Shown here one piece after another: positions 4,587 to 12,131 of a stretch of DNA of 12,131 bases. Source of the stretch: Muribaculaceae bacterium (GTDB lineage Bacteria; Bacteroidota; Bacteroidia; Bacteroidales; Muribaculaceae). The notes under the pieces were generated by a model, which saw only the letters and a list, made by a program, of their open reading frames with translations, had not been told where the DNA came from and did not search any database. The translations under genes and the position numbers were made by a program. The first letter of the stretch is position 1; every line of letters begins with the position of its first letter. Location: assembly GCA_014867205.1 (NCBI GenBank), contig WGUO01000045.1, forward strand, positions 1-12,131, written 5' to 3'.

Positions 4587-5605
4587 ATATAGAAGGTGGT
4601 GCCGAAGGTTATACTGAAAAGGTTGATGCGGAAATTGGCCGACTTGGAGTGACGGCGCGAATGATAGATCTGATCGTTTACGCTGTGGGTGGTGCGGTAG
4701 CTGAAACCGAGCACGCCGACATTGACCTCCATCGCCGACCAGTTGGAGAGGAACACCATCAGGCCCGGCACGATGCCGATGTCAAGCGAGAAGTTGGTCT
4801 CGTAGGTGCCCGTCAGGTCTGAGCTGACGCCACGTGTCAGTTTCGACTGACCGCCGCCGAGCTCGAGCTGGATCTCGTTGAAGAATCCGAAGCGGCGCGA
4901 ATGACCGAGAGAGAAATAATTGCGATAAATGACTGTGGCGTAATAATTGTGGGCCAGCGAATAGATATGGTCAAGGTTCATGTCTGTCTCCGAGTCGAGC
5001 ACGAGGTCGGTGTTCCCGAGCTTGGCGAGCGACCGGGTATAGGAAAACTTGAGACCGATGGCCATGTCATTGCGGAACGCGTAGGCCAGCATGGGCGAGA
5101 CACGAAACGAATAAGTGTCAGCGTCGATGTCCTCGAAGATCAGGAACTGATAATTGTTCTGATTTGACTGAGAGTAGGAAAACGAGATACCTGTGATCCA
5201 CTGGCCCCGGGGTATAAACACATTCGACTCGATGTCGCGCTCAAAAAGCATGACACGCGTAGACTCATGAATAGAGTCTATCATCTCCGGCGTAATGTGT
5301 GGCACATCGGAAAAATGAGAATCCTGCGCCGAGGCATTTCCGGCCGAGTCGGGCTTGGCGAGGCTCAGTGTCTCCTTAATCCTCTGTTGCTCCACAAGCT
5401 GCGACTCGAGGGCCGAGACCTGCTGACGCAGCGAGTCTAAGTGCGAGCCGATACGCTCTATATGCCGGCTTATGGAGTCAGTGCCCGCGACGACAGGCGC
5501 GGAGGCCGGCGGGGCCGTGCCGATAACAGAAGATTGACTCCGGGCGGGAAAACCGCCCAGAGTCAAAACTGCCACTATTGTCAGGTATCTGAATAGATTA
5601 CTCAT
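4583..5605 (-). CDS. Outer-membrane beta-barrel protein with coiled-coil linker, paralogue A
   Basis: This 340-aa protein has a signal peptide of about 24 residues (cut near ARS-Q). A heptad-like, Leu/Ile-spaced charged segment at about 44-80 (SRHIERIGSHLDSLRQQVSA and on) is a likely coiled coil. A barrel region at about 128-340 ends in FGTTFYI. The barrel aligns by eye with the next gene's product, but that protein lacks the coiled coil. A periplasmic coiled coil before a small barrel could trimerise the protein or bridge to other envelope parts; this is inference. Its start overlaps the end of the 754-aa lipoprotein gene by 8 bp and its stop overlaps the next start by 4 bp. No specific family is recognised. 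Confidence 0.86.
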   Translation of the reverse strand: MSNLFRYLTIVAVLTLGGFPARSQSSVIGTAPPASAPVVAGTDSISRHIERIGSHLDSLRQQVSALESQLVEQQRIKETLSLAKPDSAGNASAQDSHFSDVPHITPEMIDSIHESTRVMLFERDIESNVFIPRGQWITGISFSYSQSNQNNYQFLIFEDIDADTYSFRVSPMLAYAFRNDMAIGLKFSYTRSLAKLGNTDLVLDSETDMNLDHIYSLAHNYYATVIYRNYFSLGHSRRFGFFNEIQLELGGGQSKLTRGVSSDLTGTYETNFSLDIGIVPGLMVFLSNWSAMEVNVGVLGFSYRTTHSVNDQIYHSRRHSKSANFRINLFSITFGTTFYI

Positions 5606-7862
5606 ATATCAGCTCAAAATCGTCAAGATACATCACGCTGCTCGAAGAGCCTGAGAAATAGTCACCATATTTCGAGGCCGAGGCAACGATAACGAGGTGC
5701 GTAGGACGCTTGGTCTTGGCACGCTCATTATAGGTAAACGGAATGTCAACCAGTTGTAGTGCACCGTCGGGACCAAAAGCCTCTGTCCATGTCACCTGAC
5801 CGTATGCAAGCACCTGCTCATCATCAGGATTGAAGAGTTTGCGGTTGGCGGGATTAGTGCGAATCTCAACCGGGCCAACTGTAAGGGCAACATAAATCTG
5901 ACCATGGTCATTGCCGTTAGCGAAACCATCGGGACAGAATCCGGCGTTACCATCCTTGATAGATACGTTTGAGCCGGGACGATAATTAGCATATACCCGT
6001 ACTTTCGTAGGATGGGTACCATTATATTCACGGCCAAGTGACAGCACTCCATTTGTACCATCTGTTCTATCATAATGACCTACGAAAATATTACCGGCTG
6101 CCAAAATGCCCATGGCTTCGTTTGATGCAAGACGTGCGCTATACTCTCCAGAATGTCTCATATCTGTAGACTTATTAGTCAAAGTCTTATTGGCTGTCAT
6201 TGACCCCTCGTTTCCAGAGCCCCAGAATGAAGTAAGTTTGTCTCCGGTAGAACCGGGGAGAATTATAGTTTTAGTGCCCAGCATTGTCTTTGCCGTGTAA
6301 GTACTCCAGTCCTCGAAAGAGGCATTGACTATCGAGAACACGCTCTCAGTACTAAATGTCTTAATAACGTCTGAGATGTAGTCGTCTGCAAAGGCTGCAT
6401 ACTCATACACGGTTCCTGCCTTCAATCCGGTCACATTCACAGTATAAGGAATGGCGGTCGTCGCACGAGTGCGACCTGCGCGACGCAGGTGTGAAGACTC
6501 GGCAGACGATGCAGAGAACTTGTTCCATTCCGTCTGCCCCCTCTCACGAACGGCAATACCATAATTCGTGGCAAGGCCCTCGTAGTAATTGGCAGTAAGG
6601 GTGGCATGCGTAGCACCGATAGCCATAGGGTCGGAGGCCGGGTCGGGAGCAGGTGCTGTTACAACCGGAGGAAGCACATCAATTGCATCTTCTGTGTTTG
6701 CGATACGAAGCGAGGCACTACCCTCCTTGTGCTGACCGTCAACGGCACTGAATGTCACACTGTACTCCTGCTCGCTGGCGGGAAGCGCGTCAAGGAACGC
6801 CTTGGTGAATGTCACATAAAGCTCGTCAACCTTCACGTCGGCGCCATCCATCGCCGCATCCTTAGACTCGCGACGCTCAACGACGACACCCTTGGCAGAG
6901 AGCTCGGAGATGGCGTCGCCCGACAATATGTCGGCATATGAGCCGATGCCGCTGAAGTTGCCGCTCACGTTCATGGCCACCGAACTGAGTCCGAAGAAGC
7001 CACGGATATACACGCGGGTATCCTTGAAATCACGCTCGACCGACACAACCTGACCGTCGATGTCGAAGCCGTCGCCACGCACTGCCGGTGCCGGGAAGAT
7101 CTCGACATCCTCCTCGATAACGGGGATGTCGGCGATGGTGAGGCGGATCAACGCGCCACCCTCGGTGACAGGGCGCTCGTCCTCGCTGAGGGTCATGCAA
7201 TACTCATGCGCGCGCTGCACGTTCTCAATCTTCCCCTCCTTGGTAAAGGGGGAGCCGTCAGACTTCTTGCCCTCGACCTTGTAACTGAGGTCCTTGTCAG
7301 CATTTGGCATCATGAAATATCCCTTCGCACCGTCGGTGATGTTACTCTCGGTAAACTCAAGGAGTCCGCGGGAGTGTGAGAAGGTCACCTTCAGGTCAGT
7401 AAGGTTGACGCCAAGCGAACCGGGATCAACAGATACAAGCACATTGGCTATGTTGCACTTGAGGGTAAGCGAGTTCTGTCCCTCGGTGATCTCGAATTTC
7501 TCCCAGCCACGGTAGAACTTCTTGTCAAAGGATGCGGATACAGAGTCACCGCTCCATGCCTCAGCCACATACTCGCCGGTGCGCAGACGGATAGACTCGG
7601 GTATGTTGTCGAGACCCTTATACTTGCGGATCACGCCCTTGCTGTTCTCGATATACACCACGCACTTCTCGCGGAGGAGAGAAAGCTCATCCTCCCCGAT
7701 GGCGCGTGTATGCTTGGTCACGTCACCCTTAATATCGGTCGTGATGGTCAGATTACCCTCACCCCTGTCGGCAAACGGCGCCTCCATGGCGCATGAGGGG
7801 AGTATAGCCGCCACAGTTAACGCAACAGCCGAACGGGTCAAAAATTTATTTATCCTTTTCAT
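5598..7862 (-). CDS. DUF4493 + FN3-like + PCMD surface lipoprotein
   Basis: This 754-aa modular lipoprotein has its lipobox at LPSC (C24). Residues about 36-245 form a DUF4493 domain, with the typical TRA motif at 52-54. About 258-392 is a beta-domain shared with the two upstream proteins. About 405-507 is FN3-like and contains a second GRTRATT site at 464-469. About 510-754 is PCMD: it begins NASFEDW, includes IFVGHYDRTDGTNGVLSLGR and GQIYVALTVGPVEIRTNP, and ends MYLDDFELIYE. The C-terminal half resembles the PCMD part of the 530-aa protein. Base composition changes inside the gene: block 7141-7200 counts 40/60 G+C, against 24/60 for 6121-6180 inside the PCMD part. The start is 11 bp after the stop of the 423-aa gene. 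It is probably exported to the cell surface; ligand unknown. Confidence 0.9.
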   Translation of the reverse strand: MKRINKFLTRSAVALTVAAILPSCAMEAPFADRGEGNLTITTDIKGDVTKHTRAIGEDELSLLREKCVVYIENSKGVIRKYKGLDNIPESIRLRTGEYVAEAWSGDSVSASFDKKFYRGWEKFEITEGQNSLTLKCNIANVLVSVDPGSLGVNLTDLKVTFSHSRGLLEFTESNITDGAKGYFMMPNADKDLSYKVEGKKSDGSPFTKEGKIENVQRAHEYCMTLSEDERPVTEGGALIRLTIADIPVIEEDVEIFPAPAVRGDGFDIDGQVVSVERDFKDTRVYIRGFFGLSSVAMNVSGNFSGIGSYADILSGDAISELSAKGVVVERRESKDAAMDGADVKVDELYVTFTKAFLDALPASEQEYSVTFSAVDGQHKEGSASLRIANTEDAIDVLPPVVTAPAPDPASDPMAIGATHATLTANYYEGLATNYGIAVRERGQTEWNKFSASSAESSHLRRAGRTRATTAIPYTVNVTGLKAGTVYEYAAFADDYISDVIKTFSTESVFSIVNASFEDWSTYTAKTMLGTKTIILPGSTGDKLTSFWGSGNEGSMTANKTLTNKSTDMRHSGEYSARLASNEAMGILAAGNIFVGHYDRTDGTNGVLSLGREYNGTHPTKVRVYANYRPGSNVSIKDGNAGFCPDGFANGNDHGQIYVALTVGPVEIRTNPANRKLFNPDDEQVLAYGQVTWTEAFGPDGALQLVDIPFTYNERAKTKRPTHLVIVASASKYGDYFSGSSSSVMYLDDFELIYE

Positions 7863-7873
7863 TGCTGTTGGTT

Positions 7874-9145
7874 TTAAAGTTTGAGTTTTAATGTTTTAGT
7901 AGTTGTACCATTGGCATCTGTCACAGTCAATATAAAATGATGCTCGGCCGCTCCAAGTACCTTCATCGCATCTAAGAATCCGGATATGTCTACAGTCACA
8001 TCCTTCATGCCACCCACATTGACGGGGAACCCAAGACCTCCGAGTGCCTCCACAGATGCCTCAGGAGTATTGACAAGATCCAAATGAGAATCAAGGCCCA
8101 TTCCTACAAGTTCATCTTTGGTCAATTTAGGGGACTCTATATCACATGTAAACCCTGTGATACCGCCCTCGGCTGAACTGTGTATGTTTATAATGCATGA
8201 TGTAAGAGTAGATAAATCATTGACATTATCAAGATTTAGTGGTGCCACGCCCTCGATAGTCGGAGCGGGATTTTCGGGCGGCGTGGGGGGATCGGGGTCT
8301 TCGCTACTACCCTCGTTGGGACGCTCGCTGTCGTCGAGCAGGGGCTCGTCGCCAAGAGGCACGTTGCGCGTGACGTCTACAACCGTCACGGAGGCGTCTA
8401 CAGTGACGTCGCCGGTGATGTCGCCGCCAGAACTGCCGCCAGACTCAGGGTGAAGACGGAAAGTAATCTTATAGTGATTGCCCTTCTCGATATTCTGCAT
8501 CGACTTCGTCTCGACCGTCTGAACGCCGTTGATCTTGCCGTTGAAAGTGGCCACGAGTGTAGTCTCGGCAGTATGGCTGAAATAGCCGGCCTTCTGTGAG
8601 TCGGCCTCGGCCTTGGTGAAGTTGAGCGACGAGCTCGAGCCTACCTTCACCTCGACAAACGTTTCCTCAGACATGGCGTTGCGAAGTTCGGAGTCGAAGT
8701 CGATAGTCACCTTGATGTTCTCGAGCTTGCACTCGATAGGCTCGATATAGCTTGTGATCTCATAGGGAGTCACCTCGAACGTCTCCGACGAGCCGAGGAA
8801 ATAGGGACTCTCCCACTCGGCCTGACGAAGCTCGCCATATGTGGCGGTGCATGTGTAGGTACCGGCGGGGAGCGACACCACATCGGGCATCTCGCCATAC
8901 TTATACTTGCGCACAGGCTCGGAGTGGCCCTGCTGGGTAAAGACCACGGTGAAGTCGTTCAGATCAGCCTCGGCGCGGGTGCGGATGTTCTGCCGCTCCA
9001 GACCGTCAGCCTTGATGCTGACCGAGAGGGCCGACTTCAGGATCTTTCCCTCCTCGTCAGACCCGCCGCCGAAGGGATTCTCCTTCGAGCAGCCGCCCGC
9101 AAGCAGAGCGGCAGCCAAAAACGGCAATATATATGTTTTCTTCAT
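7874..9145 (-). CDS. DUF4493 lipoprotein with C-terminal shared beta-domain
   Basis: This 423-aa protein has a lipobox at AGGC (C19). DUF4493 spans about residues 34-262: TRA at 56-58, then the LPAGTYTCTATYGE and SPYFLGS signatures. An acidic, Pro/Ser-rich linker follows (about 263-296), then a C-terminal beta-domain (about 297-423) with a KDVTVDISGFL core, ending HHFILTVTDANGTTTKTLKL. That last domain is also found in the middle of the 862-aa and 754-aa proteins, but here the chain ends after it, with no FN3 or PCMD. This may be a shorter partner subunit. G+C falls sharply at the linker/domain boundary: 39/60 in 8401-8460 versus 23/60 in 8161-8220. Gaps to its neighbours are 17 bp upstream and 11 bp downstream. 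Confidence 0.9.
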   Translation of the reverse strand: MKKTYILPFLAAALLAGGCSKENPFGGGSDEEGKILKSALSVSIKADGLERQNIRTRAEADLNDFTVVFTQQGHSEPVRKYKYGEMPDVVSLPAGTYTCTATYGELRQAEWESPYFLGSSETFEVTPYEITSYIEPIECKLENIKVTIDFDSELRNAMSEETFVEVKVGSSSSLNFTKAEADSQKAGYFSHTAETTLVATFNGKINGVQTVETKSMQNIEKGNHYKITFRLHPESGGSSGGDITGDVTVDASVTVVDVTRNVPLGDEPLLDDSERPNEGSSEDPDPPTPPENPAPTIEGVAPLNLDNVNDLSTLTSCIINIHSSAEGGITGFTCDIESPKLTKDELVGMGLDSHLDLVNTPEASVEALGGLGFPVNVGGMKDVTVDISGFLDAMKVLGAAEHHFILTVTDANGTTTKTLKLKL

Positions 9146-9162
9146 CTTACTTTCAGAATTTA

Positions 9163-11751
9163 TTATTTTCTTCTTTTACCTTTGGAGCGTGTAGCCTGGT
9201 CAGTATAGCCGAGGCGAACATTGCTCACCCAGAGTTGTGAACCTACGCAAAGTGACTTATACTGATTGGCAGCGATTGAATGGTTTCTCGCACTCGTGCT
9301 TGACACATCAGCAAGATCCGAAGGAACAGGAACATTGACCGACTGGTTCTTAGTCGATTTGAATCCCACTCGCAGTGAGGAGGCCTTCTTTCCAAAATCC
9401 GCGCTTGAATAGTTCAAGGCCACCGTACGTGTTGAAGTGGATTCAGAGGCAGTCAAGTCGATGGATCCGGACGCAAGGACATGACCCGAAGCATCTACCA
9501 CAGCCACTGTCATGAGTCCTGTCTCACCTGATACGGGAACGTAACGGTAATCAAACAGGACGGACATGGGACGTGAATTAAAAGCCACTCCCTCATCTCG
9601 GGTCTCGACGCCCCCTGAATATGAGTACGATCCCAAAAAGAGTTCTCCCGAGGCTTTTGCAGCAAACGAGGCAGGAGCATTTCGGCTGTATCTGTCCCTG
9701 ATCAGAATGCCATGATCATCCAATGCAGGCGATGCTCCATTATGATCATAAGCGACACTGCGGATAAGGACCGAGCCGTTCTGAGACATGGTGGAAGGAA
9801 CCATAAACCATGTGTTTTTGTTTGCCGAGGCATCATAACATGTCTTGGCATTGACTGATGCCCATCCGTTAGGCTCATCAACCTGAATGGATGATGTATT
9901 CTGATAAGTCCTACCAAGATATTTGTATTTACCGCCGGCGTCAATCGAAGGAATGTTCAGTGTCTGTGAGGTTGCGGAAAAGTTACCATTTGGCACCTGT
10001 GCCTCTGTCTCCGTGGTGAAAGCCGGTATGGCTGTGCGGGCTGTCTCATAGGCAGCCTCCATATTCTCGTAGCGTGTGCCGGGGGTCAGGCCGCTGATGG
10101 TGATCAGGCCTGAGGCGTCGTCGTGCGAGACGTTGACTGTCGGCACGGCCACATCGTTGTTGTAGAACGTGAGGCGGTTACGGATCTGCTTGGTCTGGAC
10201 CTCATCCTTGCCCTCGACCTTGAGCACTACCTTGCGTGCGAACGCGTCGGGAGTTATGGTATATTCAGGGTCGGCCATCGTGATCTTGGTCTCGCGCATC
10301 TCGTTGCCGATCATCACCTTGACATCAATCTCTGCGCGTGGCATCGGTGCGATACCGAGAACATAGCGGTATGTGAATGTCCCGGCTGCACGGGTGCGCT
10401 TGCCACTTGCCGTAACGTCAGTCACGCTCTTGACGGGAGCCTCGATCATACGGTTCTGGGCGTCAGGAGCCTGGAAACGCAACTTATCCTTCACGTCAGA
10501 ACAGTTGGTGGTGATATCGACAGTAATCTCCGAGGCCATGAACTCGGCTGACTGCTGAGCGGCGGCGAAGCCGAACTCCACAGCCTGCAGTTCGATCGAC
10601 ATCTTGATCGGCTCTGAGGCACGTGTCATCGCGTCGACGGCATGAAGCTCGACCTCATACTTGCCGGCGGGAAGCAACTCGATAAACTTCGAGAGGTTTA
10701 CGACACCCATCTTGTCGACGTTGCGGAAGAAACCCGATGCGACGACACCCGCCGAGGCAAGCTGCTGCTGCGTGAGGGCGTCTGCATTGACGAGCTCGAC
10801 CGAGCGACCGAACGCCGGCGAGAAACCATTGTCGGAAACGACATTAAGGGTAGCAGACTTGAGGCCTCCGAAGGCGAACACATGGAACTCCATCTGGTCG
10901 GCAGGCGAGGAGTATGTGAATCCGGTATAGGGTGTGCCTGGGGTAAATCCCTTTGGAGTCACCGTTGGCGCAGGCGCCGAGAAGAGCTCGTCGCCAAGCG
11001 TAACGTTGACAGTCTCGGCCACGACATCATCGTCAAACACCACATTGAGGGCAAGACCTCCATTTGCCGCGTCACCCTCGACACCGATCGTCACGACATA
11101 ATGATGACGGGCAACTGCGGTAAACGAGGCCGGCTCGATGGTGACACGCTCGCCCTGCTCATTGGTGAGCGTAAGGTTGAGCTTGACCTCAGAGGGGGCG
11201 ATATAGGCAGGGCGTGTCTCATTCTGCGCGAAGACCACCCAGTCGTGACCCTCGGTCTGGACAGAGGCACTGTAGGCGGAGAAATTGTCCATGAACTGCG
11301 TGGTGTAGCGAATCGAGACCATTGCGTTGGCCAGCGTAGCCACCACGCTTACCGGATTCTCGACTCCGGGAGAGACATGCACGTCGGCCGAGCCCTTGTA
11401 ATAGGGATTGTCAAAGCCCTCGGTGTCAAGATCGCCGTAAGTGGCCGTCAGCGCATAGTCGCCCATCGGGAACGACTTCTCGCGGTTGAAGGCCTCGACG
11501 CCGGTCCAGTTCTTGGAATAGGAGCCGTCGGCCTTGACGAGACTGACGGCAAACCGGTTGCCGTCGGGCACCACGGGACTCACGCCATCGTCGGCGCGCG
11601 TCTGCCGCATCACGCGGCCGTCGGTGCTGAAATTCAGATTGATCGCTCCCTCAGAGTCGGAACCGCTCCAGGGACTCTCGTCGCTACACGACGCGAGGCC
11701 AAGCGAGCCTGCCGCTGCAAGGAAAAGCAATGTCTTACCAAAATTCCTCAT
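9163..11751 (-). CDS. DUF4493 + FN3-like + PCMD-like surface lipoprotein, first gene of the block
   Basis: This 862-aa protein is the largest here and probably the first gene of the transcript. Its lipobox is LASC (C22), followed by SDES, an acidic post-Cys run like the surface-export signals described for Bacteroidetes lipoproteins. DUF4493 covers about 36-255, with TRA at 51-53, PMGDYALTATYG at 95-106 and DNPYYKG at 114-120. The shared beta-domain is about 262-390. Two FN3-like stretches follow (about 395-490, with RTRAAG at 452-457, and 495-582). A PCMD-like jelly-roll module is at about 585-850, recognised by GELFLGSYSYSG, FNSRPMSVLFDYRY and the terminal SQLWVSNVRLGY. The tail after it is strongly basic (RSKGKRRK). 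The start is preceded by A-rich sequence typical of Bacteroidetes initiation. Its PCMD-like part is of lower G+C than the rest (27/60 in 9841-9900 versus 37/60 in 11221-11280). Confidence 0.9.
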   Translation of the reverse strand: MRNFGKTLLFLAAAGSLGLASCSDESPWSGSDSEGAINLNFSTDGRVMRQTRADDGVSPVVPDGNRFAVSLVKADGSYSKNWTGVEAFNREKSFPMGDYALTATYGDLDTEGFDNPYYKGSADVHVSPGVENPVSVVATLANAMVSIRYTTQFMDNFSAYSASVQTEGHDWVVFAQNETRPAYIAPSEVKLNLTLTNEQGERVTIEPASFTAVARHHYVVTIGVEGDAANGGLALNVVFDDDVVAETVNVTLGDELFSAPAPTVTPKGFTPGTPYTGFTYSSPADQMEFHVFAFGGLKSATLNVVSDNGFSPAFGRSVELVNADALTQQQLASAGVVASGFFRNVDKMGVVNLSKFIELLPAGKYEVELHAVDAMTRASEPIKMSIELQAVEFGFAAAQQSAEFMASEITVDITTNCSDVKDKLRFQAPDAQNRMIEAPVKSVTDVTASGKRTRAAGTFTYRYVLGIAPMPRAEIDVKVMIGNEMRETKITMADPEYTITPDAFARKVVLKVEGKDEVQTKQIRNRLTFYNNDVAVPTVNVSHDDASGLITISGLTPGTRYENMEAAYETARTAIPAFTTETEAQVPNGNFSATSQTLNIPSIDAGGKYKYLGRTYQNTSSIQVDEPNGWASVNAKTCYDASANKNTWFMVPSTMSQNGSVLIRSVAYDHNGASPALDDHGILIRDRYSRNAPASFAAKASGELFLGSYSYSGGVETRDEGVAFNSRPMSVLFDYRYVPVSGETGLMTVAVVDASGHVLASGSIDLTASESTSTRTVALNYSSADFGKKASSLRVGFKSTKNQSVNVPVPSDLADVSSTSARNHSIAANQYKSLCVGSQLWVSNVRLGYTDQATRSKGKRRK

Positions 11752-11947
11752 TGTTATGTTGTTTTATGTTATTTTTCGGTTTTGACCATAATCGGTACCG
11801 CTGCCAGGAGGGATAGGCCCGACAGAATCAGGTGTCCCGGAATGTTTTCGTTCTATTGACTTCAGGGCGAGATCGGAGTGCAGAATATTTTTGACCTGAC
11901 ACAATTAAACGCCGGAAAGAAATCGTTATCTTAAATAAAGGCGTCTG

Positions 11948-11971
11948 CGAAAATGCATTGACACATTTTCG
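11948..11971. promoter_or_regulatory. Perfect 8-bp inverted repeat in the probable 5' leader
   Basis: CGAAAATG (11948-11955) and CATTTTCG (11964-11971) are exact reverse complements separated by 8 bp. The repeat lies about 23 bp downstream of the candidate -7 element. It could be a repressor operator or a leader hairpin; there is no T-tract, so not a terminator. Confidence 0.4.
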
Positions 11972-11993
11972 ACATTCCGCCTATATCGGTACA

Positions 11994-12001
11994 CAAAATT
12001 A
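11994..12001 (-). promoter_or_regulatory. Candidate -7 element for the six-gene block
   Basis: TAATTTTG on the minus strand matches TAnnTTTG and is the only such match I found in the 380-bp upstream region. No TTTG stands at the proper distance upstream; an AT-rich dyad lies there instead. That would fit an activator-dependent or alternative-sigma promoter, or no promoter. It implies a leader of about 235 nt. Confidence 0.4.
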
Positions 12002-12004
12002 TAA

Positions 12005-12024
12005 TATTTTAGCCGAGTAAAATA
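12005..12024. promoter_or_regulatory. Dyad TATTTTA-N6-TAAAATA overlapping the -33 region
   Basis: Two 7-bp half-sites form a perfect 20-bp dyad, positioned just upstream of the candidate -7 element. A third half-site (ATTTTA, 12025-12030) follows after the dyad. This is operator-like geometry, but the surrounding AT-richness raises the odds of chance. Confidence 0.3.
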
Positions 12025-12131
12025 ATTTTAACACTAAATCGTATTACAATTGCGACAATTTAACCAATAAAAAGTTGAAGTTGTCTAAACTTATTTCGAG
12101 ATGTTAATGATACAATAAAATAATTAAAATA

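Larger units (their letters stand above)
11752..12131. other. 380-bp intergenic region upstream of the lipoprotein/OMP block
   Basis: No ORF of credible coding content lies here. The part next to the start codon (11752-11775) is A-rich on the minus strand, as expected for a Bacteroidetes translation start. The outer part (11990-12131) is very AT-rich and holds a -7-like element and a dyad. Any gene to the right lies outside the window, so I cannot tell whether this region is divergent or the end of another gene. Confidence 0.6.

Noticed and set aside
2017..11751. Classic polysaccharide-utilisation locus
   Set aside because: No SusC, SusD, glycoside hydrolase, lyase or sensor gene is present. 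PCMD alone does not establish a carbohydrate-degrading role.
10642..11859. Long plus-strand open frame (405 codons) opposite the first lipoprotein gene
   Set aside because: It is fully antisense to a well-supported DUF4493 protein. Its translation has no domain, signal or plausible composition (rich in Arg, His, Asp, Gly), as expected from the reverse strand of a G+C-rich gene.

Overview
The window looks like a Bacteroidales chromosome, most likely Muribaculaceae or a close relative. The evidence is the set of protein families: DUF4493 lipoproteins, PCMD ('putative carbohydrate metabolism domain') lipoproteins and FN3-like modules. AT-rich start regions without Shine-Dalgarno sequences and promoter-like TTTG / TAnnTTTG elements agree with this. 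The taxon is inferred from these features, not from a marker gene.

All eight genes I can support are on the minus strand. In transcription order (right to left) a six-gene block fills 11751-2017: an 862-aa DUF4493/FN3/PCMD-like lipoprotein, a 423-aa DUF4493 lipoprotein, a 754-aa DUF4493/FN3/PCMD lipoprotein, two paralogous outer-membrane beta-barrel proteins (340 and 324 aa) and a 530-aa PCMD lipoprotein. Gaps are 17, 11 and 2 bp, with overlaps of 8 and 4 bp, so this is almost certainly one transcript. It probably builds a cell-surface assembly of exported lipoproteins plus two small barrels. The function is unknown; glycan or matrix binding is only suggested by the PCMD domain name. The 380-bp upstream region (11752-12131) holds a candidate -7 element and two dyads that could be operators.

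Downstream are a PAP2-family phosphatase (1372-1944) and a DgkA-type lipid kinase (894-1259). Both act on membrane lipid phosphates. The pair is bracketed by inverted telomere-like TTTAGGG/CCCTAAA repeats, one of which overlaps the dgkA stop codon.

Positions 1-893 contain no credible gene but are the most unusual part. At 483-871 lies a 389-bp palindromic element. It has perfect 18-bp terminal inverted repeats, flanking 10-bp direct repeats that look like a target-site duplication, and two inverted arms. Each arm carries the same series of three hairpins. The two large hairpins differ in sequence between arms, but both sides of each stem have changed together, so structure is conserved over sequence. 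To its left are low-complexity and direct repeats, then a near-consensus Bacteroidetes promoter (128-159) firing leftward out of the window, possibly into an rRNA operon.
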